DNA from: Burkholderia sp. Bp8963
Lineage (GTDB): Bacteria > Pseudomonadota > Gammaproteobacteria > Burkholderiales > Burkholderiaceae
Assembly (NCBI RefSeq): GCF_003854275.1
Contig: NZ_QTQP01000008.1
Location: 62,001-126,000, forward strand
Length of the DNA: 64,000 nucleotides
Direction: 5' to 3'
The notes under the pieces are model-generated. The model ran no database searches. It was given only the letters and a program-made list of their open reading frames with translations, and was not told where the DNA came from. A program made the translations under genes and the position numbers. Positions 30,328 to 38,973 of the stretch are shown here, in pieces. Position 1 is the first letter of the stretch. Each line of letters opens with the position of its first letter.

Positions 30328-31041
30328 TCAATGACGGCCGGCCGCGAGATACGCGAGCCAGTGGCGCTCTGCACGGCGAAATGCCGCGACGAGTGCGAAC
30401 GATACCGCAAGATAGATCAGCGCAGCGATCCCGAACGACTGGAACGCCATGTACGTCGCCGAATTCGCGTCACGCGCGACTTTCAGGATGTCCGGCACGG
30501 TCGCCGTGAACGCAACCGTCGTCGCGTGCAGCATCAGGATCACCTCGTTGCTGTAAAGCGGCAACGCACGGCGCAGCGCCGACGGCAGGATCACGCGGCG
30601 ATACATCGTGAACGGCGTCATCCCGTAAGCGCGCGCCGCCTCGACCTCGCCGTGCGGAATCGCGCGGATCGCGCCGGCGAAGATCTCGGTCGTGTACGCG
30701 CAGGTGTTCAGCGCAAACGCGAGAATCGCGCAGTTGAAGCCGCTCCTGAAGAACGCGTCGAGCAGCGAATGCGAGCGCACGAATTCCAGGCTGTACATGC
30801 CCGTATAGAGCAGCAGAAGCTGCACGTAAAGCGGCGTGCCGCGGAACACGTACGTGTAGAAGCGCACCGGCATCGATACCCACTTCTTCTTCGACACCCG
30901 CGCGACCGCGAGCGGCACCGCGCACACGAAGCCGAACGAAATCGACGCAACGAGCAGCCACAGCGTGACCGCAAGGCCTGACAGGCGCTGGCCGTCCCAG
31001 TAAAGGAACGCCTGGCCGAATTCCTGGAGAATCTCGATCAT
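30328..31041 (-). CDS. aotM: Basic amino acid ABC transporter, permease (AotM/HisM-like)
   Basis: Inner-membrane permease of 237 residues with the polar-amino-acid (HisMQ) fold. FVFRGTPLYVQLLLLY-type sequence and the EAA loop GEVEAARAYGMTPFTMYRRV, where the ATPase docks, are clear. About five membrane helices. The ATG at 31041 overlaps the aotQ stop by 4 bp (ATGA), which decides the start; the frame runs open far upstream, but only as a shadow. Confidence 0.93.
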   Translation of the reverse strand: MIEILQEFGQAFLYWDGQRLSGLAVTLWLLVASISFGFVCAVPLAVARVSKKKWVSMPVRFYTYVFRGTPLYVQLLLLYTGMYSLEFVRSHSLLDAFFRSGFNCAILAFALNTCAYTTEIFAGAIRAIPHGEVEAARAYGMTPFTMYRRVILPSALRRALPLYSNEVILMLHATTVAFTATVPDILKVARDANSATYMAFQSFGIAALIYLAVSFALVAAFRRAERHWLAYLAAGRH

Positions 31042-31727
31042 AGTTCTGCGTGGCGCACGCCCGTGGAATAACGTTTCTCGAGCTGCATCAGCACGAGGTT
31101 GGAAACGGTCGTGATCGCGAGATAGATCAGCGCCGCGACGAGGATGAAGAAGAACATGTTGAACGTGCTCTTGCCTGCGTCCTGCGCCGCCTTCACGACG
31201 TCGGCGAGGCCGATGATCGACACGAGCGCGGTCGCCTTCACGAGCACCTGCCAGTTGTTGCCGATGCCCGGCAGCGCGAAGCGCATCATCTGCGGGAACA
31301 TGATCCGCACGAACACCCGCAGCCCGCTCATCCCGTACGCCGCACCGGCCTCGAGCTGGCCGCGCGGCACCGACAGGAACGCACCGCGGAACGTCTCGGT
31401 GAAATACGCGCCGTAGATGAAGCCGAGCGTCAGCACGCCGGCGACGAACGGGTCGATGTCGATCTGATCCCAGCCGACCAGGTCGGTGAACTGGTTCAGC
31501 CAGATCTGCATGCTGTAGAACAGCAGCAGCATCAGGACGAGATCGGGCACCGAGCGGATCAGCGTCGTATAACCGGTCGCGATCGAACGCAGAAACCGGT
31601 TGTGCGACAGCTTCGCCACCGCGCCGATCAGCCCCAGCGCCACCGCAGTGGCGAGCGACAGCACCGACAGCTCGATCGTCTGCACGGTGCCGGCCCAGAG
31701 GACGGGACCAAAGCCGTAAAGAAACAC
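31038..31727 (-). CDS. aotQ: Basic amino acid ABC transporter, permease (AotQ/HisQ-like)
   Basis: Partner permease, 229 residues: GTVQTIELSVLSLATAVAL, LIRSVPDLVLMLLLFYSMQI and the EAA loop GQLEAGAAYGMSGLRVFVRI. First gene of the aotQ-aotM-aotP-argR operon. The start is GTG at 31727, preceded by GGAG five bases before. Upstream, on the minus strand, TTGAGG (31819-31814) and GACTAT (31796-31791) with 17 bp between are a weak promoter candidate. The heptamer GTCGCAA, also present in the astC and aotJ sites, occurs at 31794 and 31843 on the other strand. Confidence 0.93.
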   Translation of the reverse strand: MFLYGFGPVLWAGTVQTIELSVLSLATAVALGLIGAVAKLSHNRFLRSIATGYTTLIRSVPDLVLMLLLFYSMQIWLNQFTDLVGWDQIDIDPFVAGVLTLGFIYGAYFTETFRGAFLSVPRGQLEAGAAYGMSGLRVFVRIMFPQMMRFALPGIGNNWQVLVKATALVSIIGLADVVKAAQDAGKSTFNMFFFILVAALIYLAITTVSNLVLMQLEKRYSTGVRHAEL

Positions 31728-31897
31728 GCGCGTCTCCAGAGTTGGAATGAAAGCCGGCGCGCATGCGTGTCCTGCGCCGGGCTGACGCGGATAGTCGCAA
31801 GCGGAAATGATTGCCTCAAATCACCGTGCATCGTATTGCTGCGTCGCAACAATCCGGGCCGGCGCCCGCAATACCCCGCTACACGGCTGTTTCAAAA

Positions 31898-31949
31898 GGA
31901 AAAAAGCCGCTCCCTGACAGTTCGACAACACGCCAGGAAGCGGACTTTT
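31898..31949 (-). terminator. Intrinsic terminator after the BamE-fold lipoprotein gene
   Basis: Minus-strand stem CCGCTTCCTG / CAGGGAGCGG (one mismatch, loop about 17 nt), followed by six T. It sits about 55 bp past the stop at 32001 and before the aotQ promoter region. T-richness on the other side suggests it may work both ways. Confidence 0.65.
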
Positions 31950-32000
31950 TGCAATTTTCCGGTCGCTTTTTCGATATAGCGCCGGGGGGCGGTCACTGGG

Positions 32001-32558
32001 TCAGTGCCCTTTCAGGATGTCGGAGCGCGACGTCGTGTAGACGAGGCCGTCGGGGCCGAAATGCACGTTGAAGAACGCATCGGTATTGACGCCGTCCTCG
32101 AGCCAGCGCCAGCTCCAGACGATTTCGGGCTTCAGCGGATACTCCGCGATCTCGCAAGGCTTGCCGAGCAGGCGCCGCACCTCGTCCTCGCTCATCCCGG
32201 GCTGCACCTTCGCGAAATTCGCCGCGGTGAGCACCTGCGTCGCGCCCGTGTAGTGCCCGTTCGCGTCGATGTCGACGAACCAGGTCTGATTGCCCATCGG
32301 GCCGCGTGGATACTCGAGGCGCTTCGAGCCGTCGGTGAACACCCGCTCGGTTTCCGGCTTGCCCATCGTGCCGCGGATGTCGGCCTCGGTCGATTCGCCG
32401 GGCTTCAGCCCCTTCAGCAGCAGCGGCGCAGGCTTGATCGCGTTGAAGAAATCCTTGAGACGTTGCACGTTGAACTCGCTTTGCTGGTCGTCGCAACCGG
32501 ACAACGCCAGCATTGCGGCCACTACGGCGACGGGGAACAGCCGGAAACGGAAAATCAT
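32001..32558 (-). CDS. Lipoprotein with BamE/SmpA-like fold
   Basis: A 185-residue predicted lipoprotein. The signal (FRLFPVAVVAAMLALSGC) ends in a lipobox with Cys at about residue 22. The mature part contains two BamE-like segments: LKPGESTEADIRGTMGKPET and VQPGMSEDEVRRLLGKPCEI, each the entry pattern of the SmpA/OmlA fold. A Trp-rich strand WSWRWLEDGVNTDAFFNVHF follows. BamE itself is shorter and has one such module, so this is a relative, not BamE. I start at ATG 32558; 67 earlier open codons have no signal. It sits between the arginine transporter and hopanoid genes with no obvious link. Exact role unknown. Confidence 0.82.
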   Translation of the reverse strand: MIFRFRLFPVAVVAAMLALSGCDDQQSEFNVQRLKDFFNAIKPAPLLLKGLKPGESTEADIRGTMGKPETERVFTDGSKRLEYPRGPMGNQTWFVDIDANGHYTGATQVLTAANFAKVQPGMSEDEVRRLLGKPCEIAEYPLKPEIVWSWRWLEDGVNTDAFFNVHFGPDGLVYTTSRSDILKGH

Positions 32559-32644
32559 CGGGAGCAAGCCGCATCGGGACAAACACGCGGCAAGCATACC
32601 CGCGCGGCGCCAAAAGCGCGAGACGGGCGCGCGGCCCGTCTCGT

Positions 32645-33685
32645 TCAGTGCATCGTTTCGGTTTCTGCTTCCGTTTCGCGCGCATGCGCCGGCTGCGGCG
32701 CGCGCGATACGGGCGCCTTGATCCTGCGGCGCGTATGCGCAAGCTCCGCGAGCTGCCACGAGCCGAGCGCGAGGCAGCCGAACACGACCTCGCGCGCGCG
32801 CTTCACGAGCGCGAGCGACAGCGCCGTTTCGCGGTCGACGCCGAACATCTGCGCGAGCAGCACGACGGTCGCCTCCTGCACGCCAAGGCCGCCCGGCACC
32901 ATGAACGCCGCATGGCGCGCGGCCTGCGTCATCGCCTCGATCGCGAGCGCGCCGCCGATCGACACCGGATGGCCGAGCAGTTCGAGCGCCCAGTAGATCT
33001 CAAGCGCGCCGACCGCGTAGCCTGCCAATTGCCAGAAGAATGCGCTGAACAGCAAGCCCGTGCGCGACATCAGCGCGTCGATGTCCGCGTCGAGGCGCTT
33101 GCCGTCGACGCCCTGCAGCAGCCGGTGCGAATCGCCGAGCAGGCGGCTCGCGAAACGCTCGATCGCATGGAAGATGCCGCCGCGCCGCATCAGCACGACG
33201 CCGAGCACCGGCAGCGGCAGCGACAGCACGAGCGCGAGGCCGATCGTGCCGCCGCTCATCTCGTGTGTCGACGCGAGCAGCAGCACGAGGCCGAGCGCCG
33301 CGAACGCGTACTGGACGACGATCGTGACGAGCACCTCGACGATCACCGACGCGGTCACGCGACTCGCGTCCGGTACCTGCCAGCGCGCAAGCCGGATGCC
33401 GACGAGTTCGCCGCCGATCCCGACCACCGGCAGCAGCCGGTTGACGGCCTCGCGCACGGTCGCGATCCACCACAGGAACGGCAGCGAGCTGCGCTTGTCG
33501 AGCAGCAGGTGCCACGCATACGCGTCGAGCAGCAGCGGCAGCGCATGGAACGGCACGAGCCACAGCAGCGCGAACCCCGCGCGGCCGATCATCTGCGTGA
33601 CGTCGCCGACACCTTCATGCAGCCCCAGCACGAGCAAGAGCCCGATGCCGATCGGCCAGCCGAGCCATTTGATCCACTTGCTCAC
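32645..33685 (-). CDS. hpnL: HpnL-family membrane protein (hopanoid cluster)
   Basis: A 346-residue polytopic membrane protein of the lysylphosphatidylglycerol-synthase transmembrane (UPF0104) family, in the HpnL subgroup. About eight helices are seen (WPIGIGLLLVLGLHEGVG; VVEVLVTIVVQYAFAALG-like; PGGLGVQEATVVLLAQMFG near the end). A role in moving or organising hopanoids is often proposed but unproven. The start is GTG at 33685, overlapping the hpnK stop (GTGA), which fixes it. Last gene of the hpnIJKL group. Confidence 0.9.
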   Translation of the reverse strand: MSKWIKWLGWPIGIGLLLVLGLHEGVGDVTQMIGRAGFALLWLVPFHALPLLLDAYAWHLLLDKRSSLPFLWWIATVREAVNRLLPVVGIGGELVGIRLARWQVPDASRVTASVIVEVLVTIVVQYAFAALGLVLLLASTHEMSGGTIGLALVLSLPLPVLGVVLMRRGGIFHAIERFASRLLGDSHRLLQGVDGKRLDADIDALMSRTGLLFSAFFWQLAGYAVGALEIYWALELLGHPVSIGGALAIEAMTQAARHAAFMVPGGLGVQEATVVLLAQMFGVDRETALSLALVKRAREVVFGCLALGSWQLAELAHTRRRIKAPVSRAPQPAHARETEAETETMH

Positions 33686-34566
33686 GACGGCTGCGCTCCC
33701 GGTTGGCGCGCCGCGCGCGGCGCGCGCGACGGCGAATGCTGGCCGAACACGTCGGCAAAGCCGCCGGTCGCGACGCCCGCCGACTTCAGCGCGGCGGCGA
33801 CGCGCGGCGACAGCAGCGCATCCAGTTCGTCGACCGGACGATAGCCGGCCATCGTCGGCGTGATCGGACCGTCGCCGGCCTCGGCCGGATGGCAGTAGAT
33901 CTCGCCGACGCCGGGCGGCAGCTTCGCGAGCGCGTCGAGCAGCACCGCCTCGTCCATCCCGCCCGTGTGCTCGATGCCGACCACGTAGTCGTTGTGCGCG
34001 AGCCCCGCACGGTCGAGCCGCGCGCGCACGAGCCCGATCCATGGCTTGAGCCACGCGGGCGCGTTCGTCTCGTAAGGGAGCCGGACCGCGCGCAGCCCGT
34101 AATCGCGGCCGATCTCGACGATCATCGACAGCACGGTCGGATGCAGATGGAAATGCTTGTGCGCGTTCACGTGGTCGAGCGGCAAGCCGCTCGCCGCGAA
34201 CGCGTCGAACTGCGCGCGGATCTCGCGGCGCAGCTGCGCACGCACGTGCGGCAGGAAGAAGAAGCGACAGCCGTCCTTCGCCATCGCGTCGCCGAACCGC
34301 CCGTCGGCGCCGACGAGCGCGGGAATCTCATGCGCGGGCAGCGTGGCCGGCCCGTCCGCAAGGACGAGATGCAGGCCGACCGCGAGCGACGGCAGCCGCC
34401 GGGCGCGCTCAATCGCATCGGCCGCGGCCGGCGCGGCGACCATCAGGCTCGCGGCGTTCAGCACGCCGTCGCGATGCGCGCGCTCGACCGCCGCGTTGAC
34501 GCGCGGATGCAGCCCGAAATCGTCCGCGGTGAAGATGAGCGCCCGCGCCGCCCGCTGCGTCGTCAC
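33682..34566 (-). CDS. hpnK: Hopanoid biosynthesis deacetylase HpnK (YdjC-like)
   Basis: A 294-residue YdjC/ChbG-type carbohydrate deacetylase. The metal-binding acids and histidines are visible: FTADDFGLHPRVNAAVERAH (Asp-Asp), LAVGLHLVLADGPATLP (His) and DHVNAHKHFHLHPTVL (His cluster). In Burkholderia cenocepacia HpnK removes the acetyl group from N-acetylglucosaminyl-bacteriohopanetetrol made by HpnI. The gene lies 3 bp after hpnJ and overlaps hpnL. Confidence 0.93.
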   Translation of the reverse strand: MTTQRAARALIFTADDFGLHPRVNAAVERAHRDGVLNAASLMVAAPAAADAIERARRLPSLAVGLHLVLADGPATLPAHEIPALVGADGRFGDAMAKDGCRFFFLPHVRAQLRREIRAQFDAFAASGLPLDHVNAHKHFHLHPTVLSMIVEIGRDYGLRAVRLPYETNAPAWLKPWIGLVRARLDRAGLAHNDYVVGIEHTGGMDEAVLLDALAKLPPGVGEIYCHPAEAGDGPITPTMAGYRPVDELDALLSPRVAAALKSAGVATGGFADVFGQHSPSRAPRAARQPGAQPS

Positions 34567-34569
34567 GTA

Positions 34570-35991
34570 TCAGGCCTCGTGCGCGCGCAGGAAACGGAAG
34601 AATTCCACGCCCTCGCGCAGACGGCGCTTCATCATGTCCCAGCTCGTCAGCATCTCGCGGACGATTTCCCAGATCTTCGACGGACGGAAGTAGAACTGGC
34701 GATAGAACTGCTCGAGGTGGTGATAGATCTCGTCGCGCGACAGGTGCGCATAGCCGATCGCCGCGAGCTGCACGCCTTCCTTGCTCACCAGGTTGATGGT
34801 CTTGTTCTCTTCCATCCAGCCGTTTTCCACGGCCTGCTTGTAGAGCGTCGTGCCCGGATACGGCGCGGCGAGCGACACCTGGATCGTGTGCGGATTGATT
34901 TCCTTCGCGTACTCGATCGTCTTCTTGATGGTTTCCTGCGTCTCGCCCGGCAGGCCGAGGATGAAGGTGCCGTGGATCTTGATGCCGAGCTTCTTGCAGT
35001 CCGCGCTGAAGCGGCGCGCGAAATCGGTGCGCACGCCCTTCTTGATGTTCACGAGGATCTGGTCGTCGCCGGATTCGAAGCCGACCAGCAGCAGGCGCAG
35101 GCCGTTTTCCTTCATGACCTTCAGCGACTTGTACGGCACGTTCGCCTTCGCGTTGCACGACCACGTCATGCCGAGCTTGCCCAGGCCGATGGCGATGGCT
35201 TCAGCACGCGGCAGGTCGTCGGTGAAGGTGTCGTCGTCGAACATCAGTTCCTTCACTTCCGGCATGTTGTCGCGGATCCACTTCGCTTCCGCGAGCACGT
35301 TCTCGACCGAGCGCGTGCGGTAGCGATGGCCGCTGACCGTCTGCGGCCACAGGCAGAAGGTGCAGCGCGACTTGCAGCCGCGGCCCGTGTAGATCGATAC
35401 GTACGGATAGTTGAGGTAGCCGATGAAGTAGTTGTCGATCTTCAGGTCGCGCTTGTAGACGGGCGCGACGAACGGCAGTTCGTCCATGTTCTCGAGGATC
35501 GGACGCGCTTCGTTGTGCTCGATCGAGCCGTCCTTCGCGCGCCAGCTCAAGCCCTTGATCTGCGGGAACGGCTTGCCTTCGGCGATTTCCTTGCAGGTGT
35601 AGTCGAATTCCTCGCGGCACACGAAGTCGATGGCCTCGCTCGCCGTGAGCGAGTTGTGCGGATCGACCATCACCTTCGCGCCGACCATGCCGACCAACAG
35701 CGACGGCTTCATCTTCTTCAGGTCCTGCGCGAACATCGCGTCGGTCGGGAACGACGGCGTGCTCGTGTGGATGATCACGAGGTCATAGTCGTTCGCGATC
35801 TTCAGCGTTTCCTCGACCGACAGGCCGTCGGCCGGCGCATCGAGCACGCGGCTGCCCGGCACGAGCGCGGCCGGCTGCGCGAGCCACGTCGGATACCAGA
35901 AGGAACGGATTTCGCGCTTCGCCTGGTAGCGGGAGCCGGCACCGCCGTCGAAGCCGTCGTACGAAGGGGCCTGCAAGAACAGCGTTTTCAT
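34570..35991 (-). CDS. hpnJ: Hopanoid biosynthesis radical SAM protein HpnJ
   Basis: A B12-binding-domain radical SAM enzyme of 473 residues. Work in Burkholderia and other species assigns it to conversion of glucosaminyl-bacteriohopanetetrol to the cyclitol ether by ring contraction. The N-terminal half is a cobalamin-binding-like domain (YDLVIIHTSTPSFPTDAMFA). The 4Fe-4S site is GRGCKSRCTFCLWPQ, followed by GFESGDDQILVNIKKG and FILGLPGETQETIKKTI. ATG 35991 has CCGGAG upstream; ATG 36012 is seven codons earlier. The hpnK start follows 3 bp after its stop. Confidence 0.94.
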   Translation of the reverse strand: MKTLFLQAPSYDGFDGGAGSRYQAKREIRSFWYPTWLAQPAALVPGSRVLDAPADGLSVEETLKIANDYDLVIIHTSTPSFPTDAMFAQDLKKMKPSLLVGMVGAKVMVDPHNSLTASEAIDFVCREEFDYTCKEIAEGKPFPQIKGLSWRAKDGSIEHNEARPILENMDELPFVAPVYKRDLKIDNYFIGYLNYPYVSIYTGRGCKSRCTFCLWPQTVSGHRYRTRSVENVLAEAKWIRDNMPEVKELMFDDDTFTDDLPRAEAIAIGLGKLGMTWSCNAKANVPYKSLKVMKENGLRLLLVGFESGDDQILVNIKKGVRTDFARRFSADCKKLGIKIHGTFILGLPGETQETIKKTIEYAKEINPHTIQVSLAAPYPGTTLYKQAVENGWMEENKTINLVSKEGVQLAAIGYAHLSRDEIYHHLEQFYRQFYFRPSKIWEIVREMLTSWDMMKRRLREGVEFFRFLRAHEA

Positions 35992-36038
35992 GAATGCTCC
36001 GGTAGCCTGCATAGTTCGAGTTCGTTTCAAGAATCTAG

Positions 36039-36074
36039 TAAAAAAAACCGCGGGCCGCCCACACGGGTGCCCGC
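36039..36074 (-). terminator. Terminator-like hairpin between hpnI and hpnJ
   Basis: Minus-strand stem GCGGGC / GCCCGC with a partly self-pairing loop (CCC/GGG), followed at once by GG and a run of seven or more T. It lies inside what should be one pathway operon, so it may attenuate transcription between hpnI and hpnJ. Confidence 0.55.
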
Positions 36075-36107
36075 TCTCGGAATAGGGGTCGGTACGCGCG
36101 ACGCCGC

Positions 36108-37280
36108 TCAGCGGCCGTCGACGCCCTCCACGGCCGTCGCGCGCTCGCCGCCGACGACCGTCATCCTCGCACCGCGCCACACGACCTGCGTGCCGAACGC
36201 GGCGACGAGCCACTCGAGCGCGAGCAGCGTGTCGCGCACCGCGACGAGCGGCAGATCACGCCAGAACGCGCGCCAGCCGTCTTCGCCGCGCGCATGCAGC
36301 ACGAGCCGCCCGAACGCGCCCGCGGCGGCGGCCGTGCCCGCCAGCGTGCCGGCGAACGTGCCATCCAGACGCAGCGCGAGCCCCGCGCCGATCGCGAGCC
36401 ACGGCGCGGTGAACGTGATGAACAGGAACGCGAAACCGGCCGGGTTCAGCGACCGGATCGTGCGCAGCCAGCGCGTCTCACGGTGCCAGAGCGGCCCGAA
36501 CGACGCTTCGATCACGTCGGTGCCGACCTCGACCTCGGACAGCACCGTGCGCCGGCCGAGGCGGCGCGGCAGTTCGGCGAGCCAGAAATCGTCGGCCAGT
36601 TCGTCCTTCAGCGCCTTGAAGCCGCCGATCCGGTCGAGCGTGTCGCGCGTCAGCGCGAGCGTCGCGCCGAAGCCGAAGCGGCTCGAGCGGCCGAGGTGCG
36701 TGATCCGCACCGACGGCGCGAACCATGCGTCGACGAACTGCGCGCCGATCCGCGTCCAGAATCCGCCGACGCTGCGCGCATGATACAGGCACGTGACGAC
36801 GCCGACCGACACATCGGCGAGCGGCGCCGTCACGCGCTCGAGATAGTCGGGCTTCACCGCGATGTCGCTGTCGGCAATCACGATGCGCCCGTACTTCGCC
36901 CGGTCGGCGAGGTTGATCAGGTTGCTGACCTTCAGGTTCTTGCCGTACACGCGCGCGTCGATCACGAGCGTGATGTCGCATTCAGGGTAGTCCGCGCGCA
37001 GCCGCTCGACGACTGCGACCGCCGGGTCGCTCGCCGACGCGACGCCGAACAGCACCTCGTAACGCGGGTGGCGCTGTTCGCAGAAGGTCGCGAGGTTCTC
37101 GTACAGGTGCGGCTCCGCGCCGCACAGCGGCTTCAGCACGCTGACGGGCTCGAAGCCGTCGCGCGCGGCCGTGCGCGGCGTGCGCGGCCGCGGCGCGAAC
37201 GCCGCGACGAGCGCATAGCCGGCAGCGGCGAGCGTAAACGCGATCAGCAGCCAGTCGATGAGCGTTGCGGCAGGCGTCAT
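36108..37280 (-). CDS. hpnI: Hopanoid biosynthesis glycosyltransferase HpnI
   Basis: A family-2 glycosyltransferase of 390 residues that adds N-acetylglucosamine to bacteriohopanetetrol. An N-terminal membrane helix (TLIDWLLIAFTLAAAGYALV) is followed by the GT-A fold: PVSVLKPLCGAEPHLYENL, ADSDIAVKPDYLERV (DxD-like metal site) and FGFGATLALTRDTLDRIGGF. ADDFWLAELPRRLGRR carries the catalytic D, and two or three C-terminal helices follow. ATG 37280 is used; the longer frame to 37409 has no similarity. First gene of hpnI-J-K-L, 116 bp before hpnJ. Confidence 0.92.
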   Translation of the reverse strand: MTPAATLIDWLLIAFTLAAAGYALVAAFAPRPRTPRTAARDGFEPVSVLKPLCGAEPHLYENLATFCEQRHPRYEVLFGVASASDPAVAVVERLRADYPECDITLVIDARVYGKNLKVSNLINLADRAKYGRIVIADSDIAVKPDYLERVTAPLADVSVGVVTCLYHARSVGGFWTRIGAQFVDAWFAPSVRITHLGRSSRFGFGATLALTRDTLDRIGGFKALKDELADDFWLAELPRRLGRRTVLSEVEVGTDVIEASFGPLWHRETRWLRTIRSLNPAGFAFLFITFTAPWLAIGAGLALRLDGTFAGTLAGTAAAAGAFGRLVLHARGEDGWRAFWRDLPLVAVRDTLLALEWLVAAFGTQVVWRGARMTVVGGERATAVEGVDGR

Positions 37281-37790
37281 GCGAGGTGCCCTCCGGCGGC
37301 GAAACCGCGGCGGGCATCGGTGGTGTGTGTACTGGGTGATCCGATTGGGACGAACGCGGGCACGACCCGACTCCTTGTTCCGGCAGCGTCTGAATTGGGG
37401 GGACTCCATACCCGAAAACGGCCATGCCCCCTCTTGCGAGGCACTCCCCGCGCGACGCCCGGGCGGGACGCAGGAAGATGAACGGTAACGATCCTGTCAG
37501 TCAGCAAGACATGGACAAGCGCCGGATTTTAGCAGTCAGCGGCATCGAGCGCTTGGCGACCCAGGCAACGGACTGGTGCAAAATCGGCAAATTCCCGGAA
37601 AGGAGAACCATTCCGGTGCAACCTCGTTCAGATTAGCGTAAGCGCTTTGCAGGCGTATTGCAGTCTTCGTGTGAAGGCCTTTCGTGCTTTTTTGTGTCTA
37701 CGCCCGGATTCACACCCAATCCCCGTAAAAATCGGTAATTTACCGACTATTACAGCGATTTTGAAAACAATCGAAAACCGCCTTTCACGC

Positions 37791-37811
37791 ACCCCTGACA
37801 ACGTCAGGGGT
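37791..37811. promoter_or_regulatory. Perfect 9-bp inverted repeat, possible operator
   Basis: ACCCCTGAC / GTCAGGGGT with a 3-nt centre lies 100 bp before the luciferase-like gene, in the 630-bp divergent gap (37281-37910). I see nothing else firm in this gap. It must hold the hpnI promoter on the minus strand and the promoter of the next gene on the plus strand. Confidence 0.45.
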
Positions 37812-37910
37812 ATCCGCGCGCCGTCAGCACGTTCCGGCACCCTTTGGCAAAATCGACCGATCTGTTGCGTCCGCGCATCACCGCGCGCACCCCCGTTCGA
37901 AGGCCATCCG

Positions 37911-38909
37911 ATGACTCCGTTTTCCGTACTCGATCTTGCCCCCATTCCGGCCGGCGCCGACGCCGCGCAGGCATTCCGTAACACCCTCGATCTCGCGCAG
38001 CACGCCGAGCGCTGGGGCTACCGCCGCTACTGGCTCGCGGAGCACCACAACATGCCCGGCATCGCGAGCGCCGCGACCGCCGTCGTGATCGGCCACGTCG
38101 CGGGCGGCACGCGGACGATCCGCGTCGGCTCAGGCGGCATCATGCTGCCGAACCATGCGCCGCTCGTGATCGCCGAGCAGTTCGGCACGCTCGCGTCGCT
38201 GTACCCGGGCCGGATCGATCTCGGCCTCGGCCGCGCGCCGGGCACCGACCAGACCACGTCGCGCGCGCTGCGCCGCGACCTGGTCGGCAGCGCCGACGCG
38301 TTCCCCGACGACGTCGCCGAGCTGCTCCGCTACTTCGCGGAACCGGCGCCCGGCCAGCGCGTGCGTGCGGTGCCTGGCGCCGGGCTCGACGTGCCGGTCT
38401 GGCTGCTCGGCTCGAGCCTGTTCAGCGCGCAGCTCGCCGCAATGCTCGGTCTGCCGTTCGCGTTCGCGTCGCACTTTGCGCCGGACTCCCTGATGCGCGC
38501 GCTCGAACTGTACCGCGCGCAGTACCGGCCGTCGGCCGCGTGGCCGAAACCCCATGCAATGGTGGGCGTGAACGTGTTCGCGGCAGATACCGACGACGAG
38601 GCGCGGCACCTGTTCACGTCGCTGCAGCAGCAGTTCCTGAACCTGCGCCGCGGCACGCCAGGCAAGCTGCCGCCGCCCGTCGACGTGCTCGACGCGAACG
38701 AGCTCGAGCTCGCGAACGTCGCGCATGCGTTGTCGTTCGCCGCGGTCGGCTCGCGCGATACCGTGCGCGACCGGCTGCGCGACCGGATCGCGCAGACCGG
38801 CGCGGACGAGCTGATCATCACCGCGCAGATTTACGATCACGCGGCGCGCTTGCGTTCGTTCGAGCTCGCCGCGCAGATCCGCGACGAGCTCGCGAGCGAA
38901 GCGCACTAA
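37911..38909 (+). CDS. LLM-class flavin-dependent oxidoreductase (YhbW-like)
   Basis: A bacterial-luciferase-fold flavin monooxygenase relative of 332 residues. Family blocks: [57 protein letters not shown] and the late [19 protein letters not shown]. It probably uses reduced FMN on an unknown substrate. Resembles Escherichia coli YhbW in its N-terminal motif ([12 protein letters not shown]). ATG 37911 fits the family start; the frame open from 37647 is intergenic. It stands alone, divergent from hpnI and convergent with the hydrolase gene. Confidence 0.9.
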   Translation: MTPFSVLDLAPIPAGADAAQAFRNTLDLAQHAERWGYRRYWLAEHHNMPGIASAATAVVIGHVAGGTRTIRVGSGGIMLPNHAPLVIAEQFGTLASLYPGRIDLGLGRAPGTDQTTSRALRRDLVGSADAFPDDVAELLRYFAEPAPGQRVRAVPGAGLDVPVWLLGSSLFSAQLAAMLGLPFAFASHFAPDSLMRALELYRAQYRPSAAWPKPHAMVGVNVFAADTDDEARHLFTSLQQQFLNLRRGTPGKLPPPVDVLDANELELANVAHALSFAAVGSRDTVRDRLRDRIAQTGADELIITAQIYDHAARLRSFELAAQIRDELASEAH

Positions 38910-38973
38910 GTCGGCCACGACACCGGCCACGGCATCGGCGCCGGCGCGCCGGGAGACGCCCGGCGCGCCGGCA

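Noticed and set aside
37424..37636. 70-codon plus ORF between hpnI and the luciferase-like gene
   Set aside because: No ribosome site or recognisable feature in a divergent promoter region.
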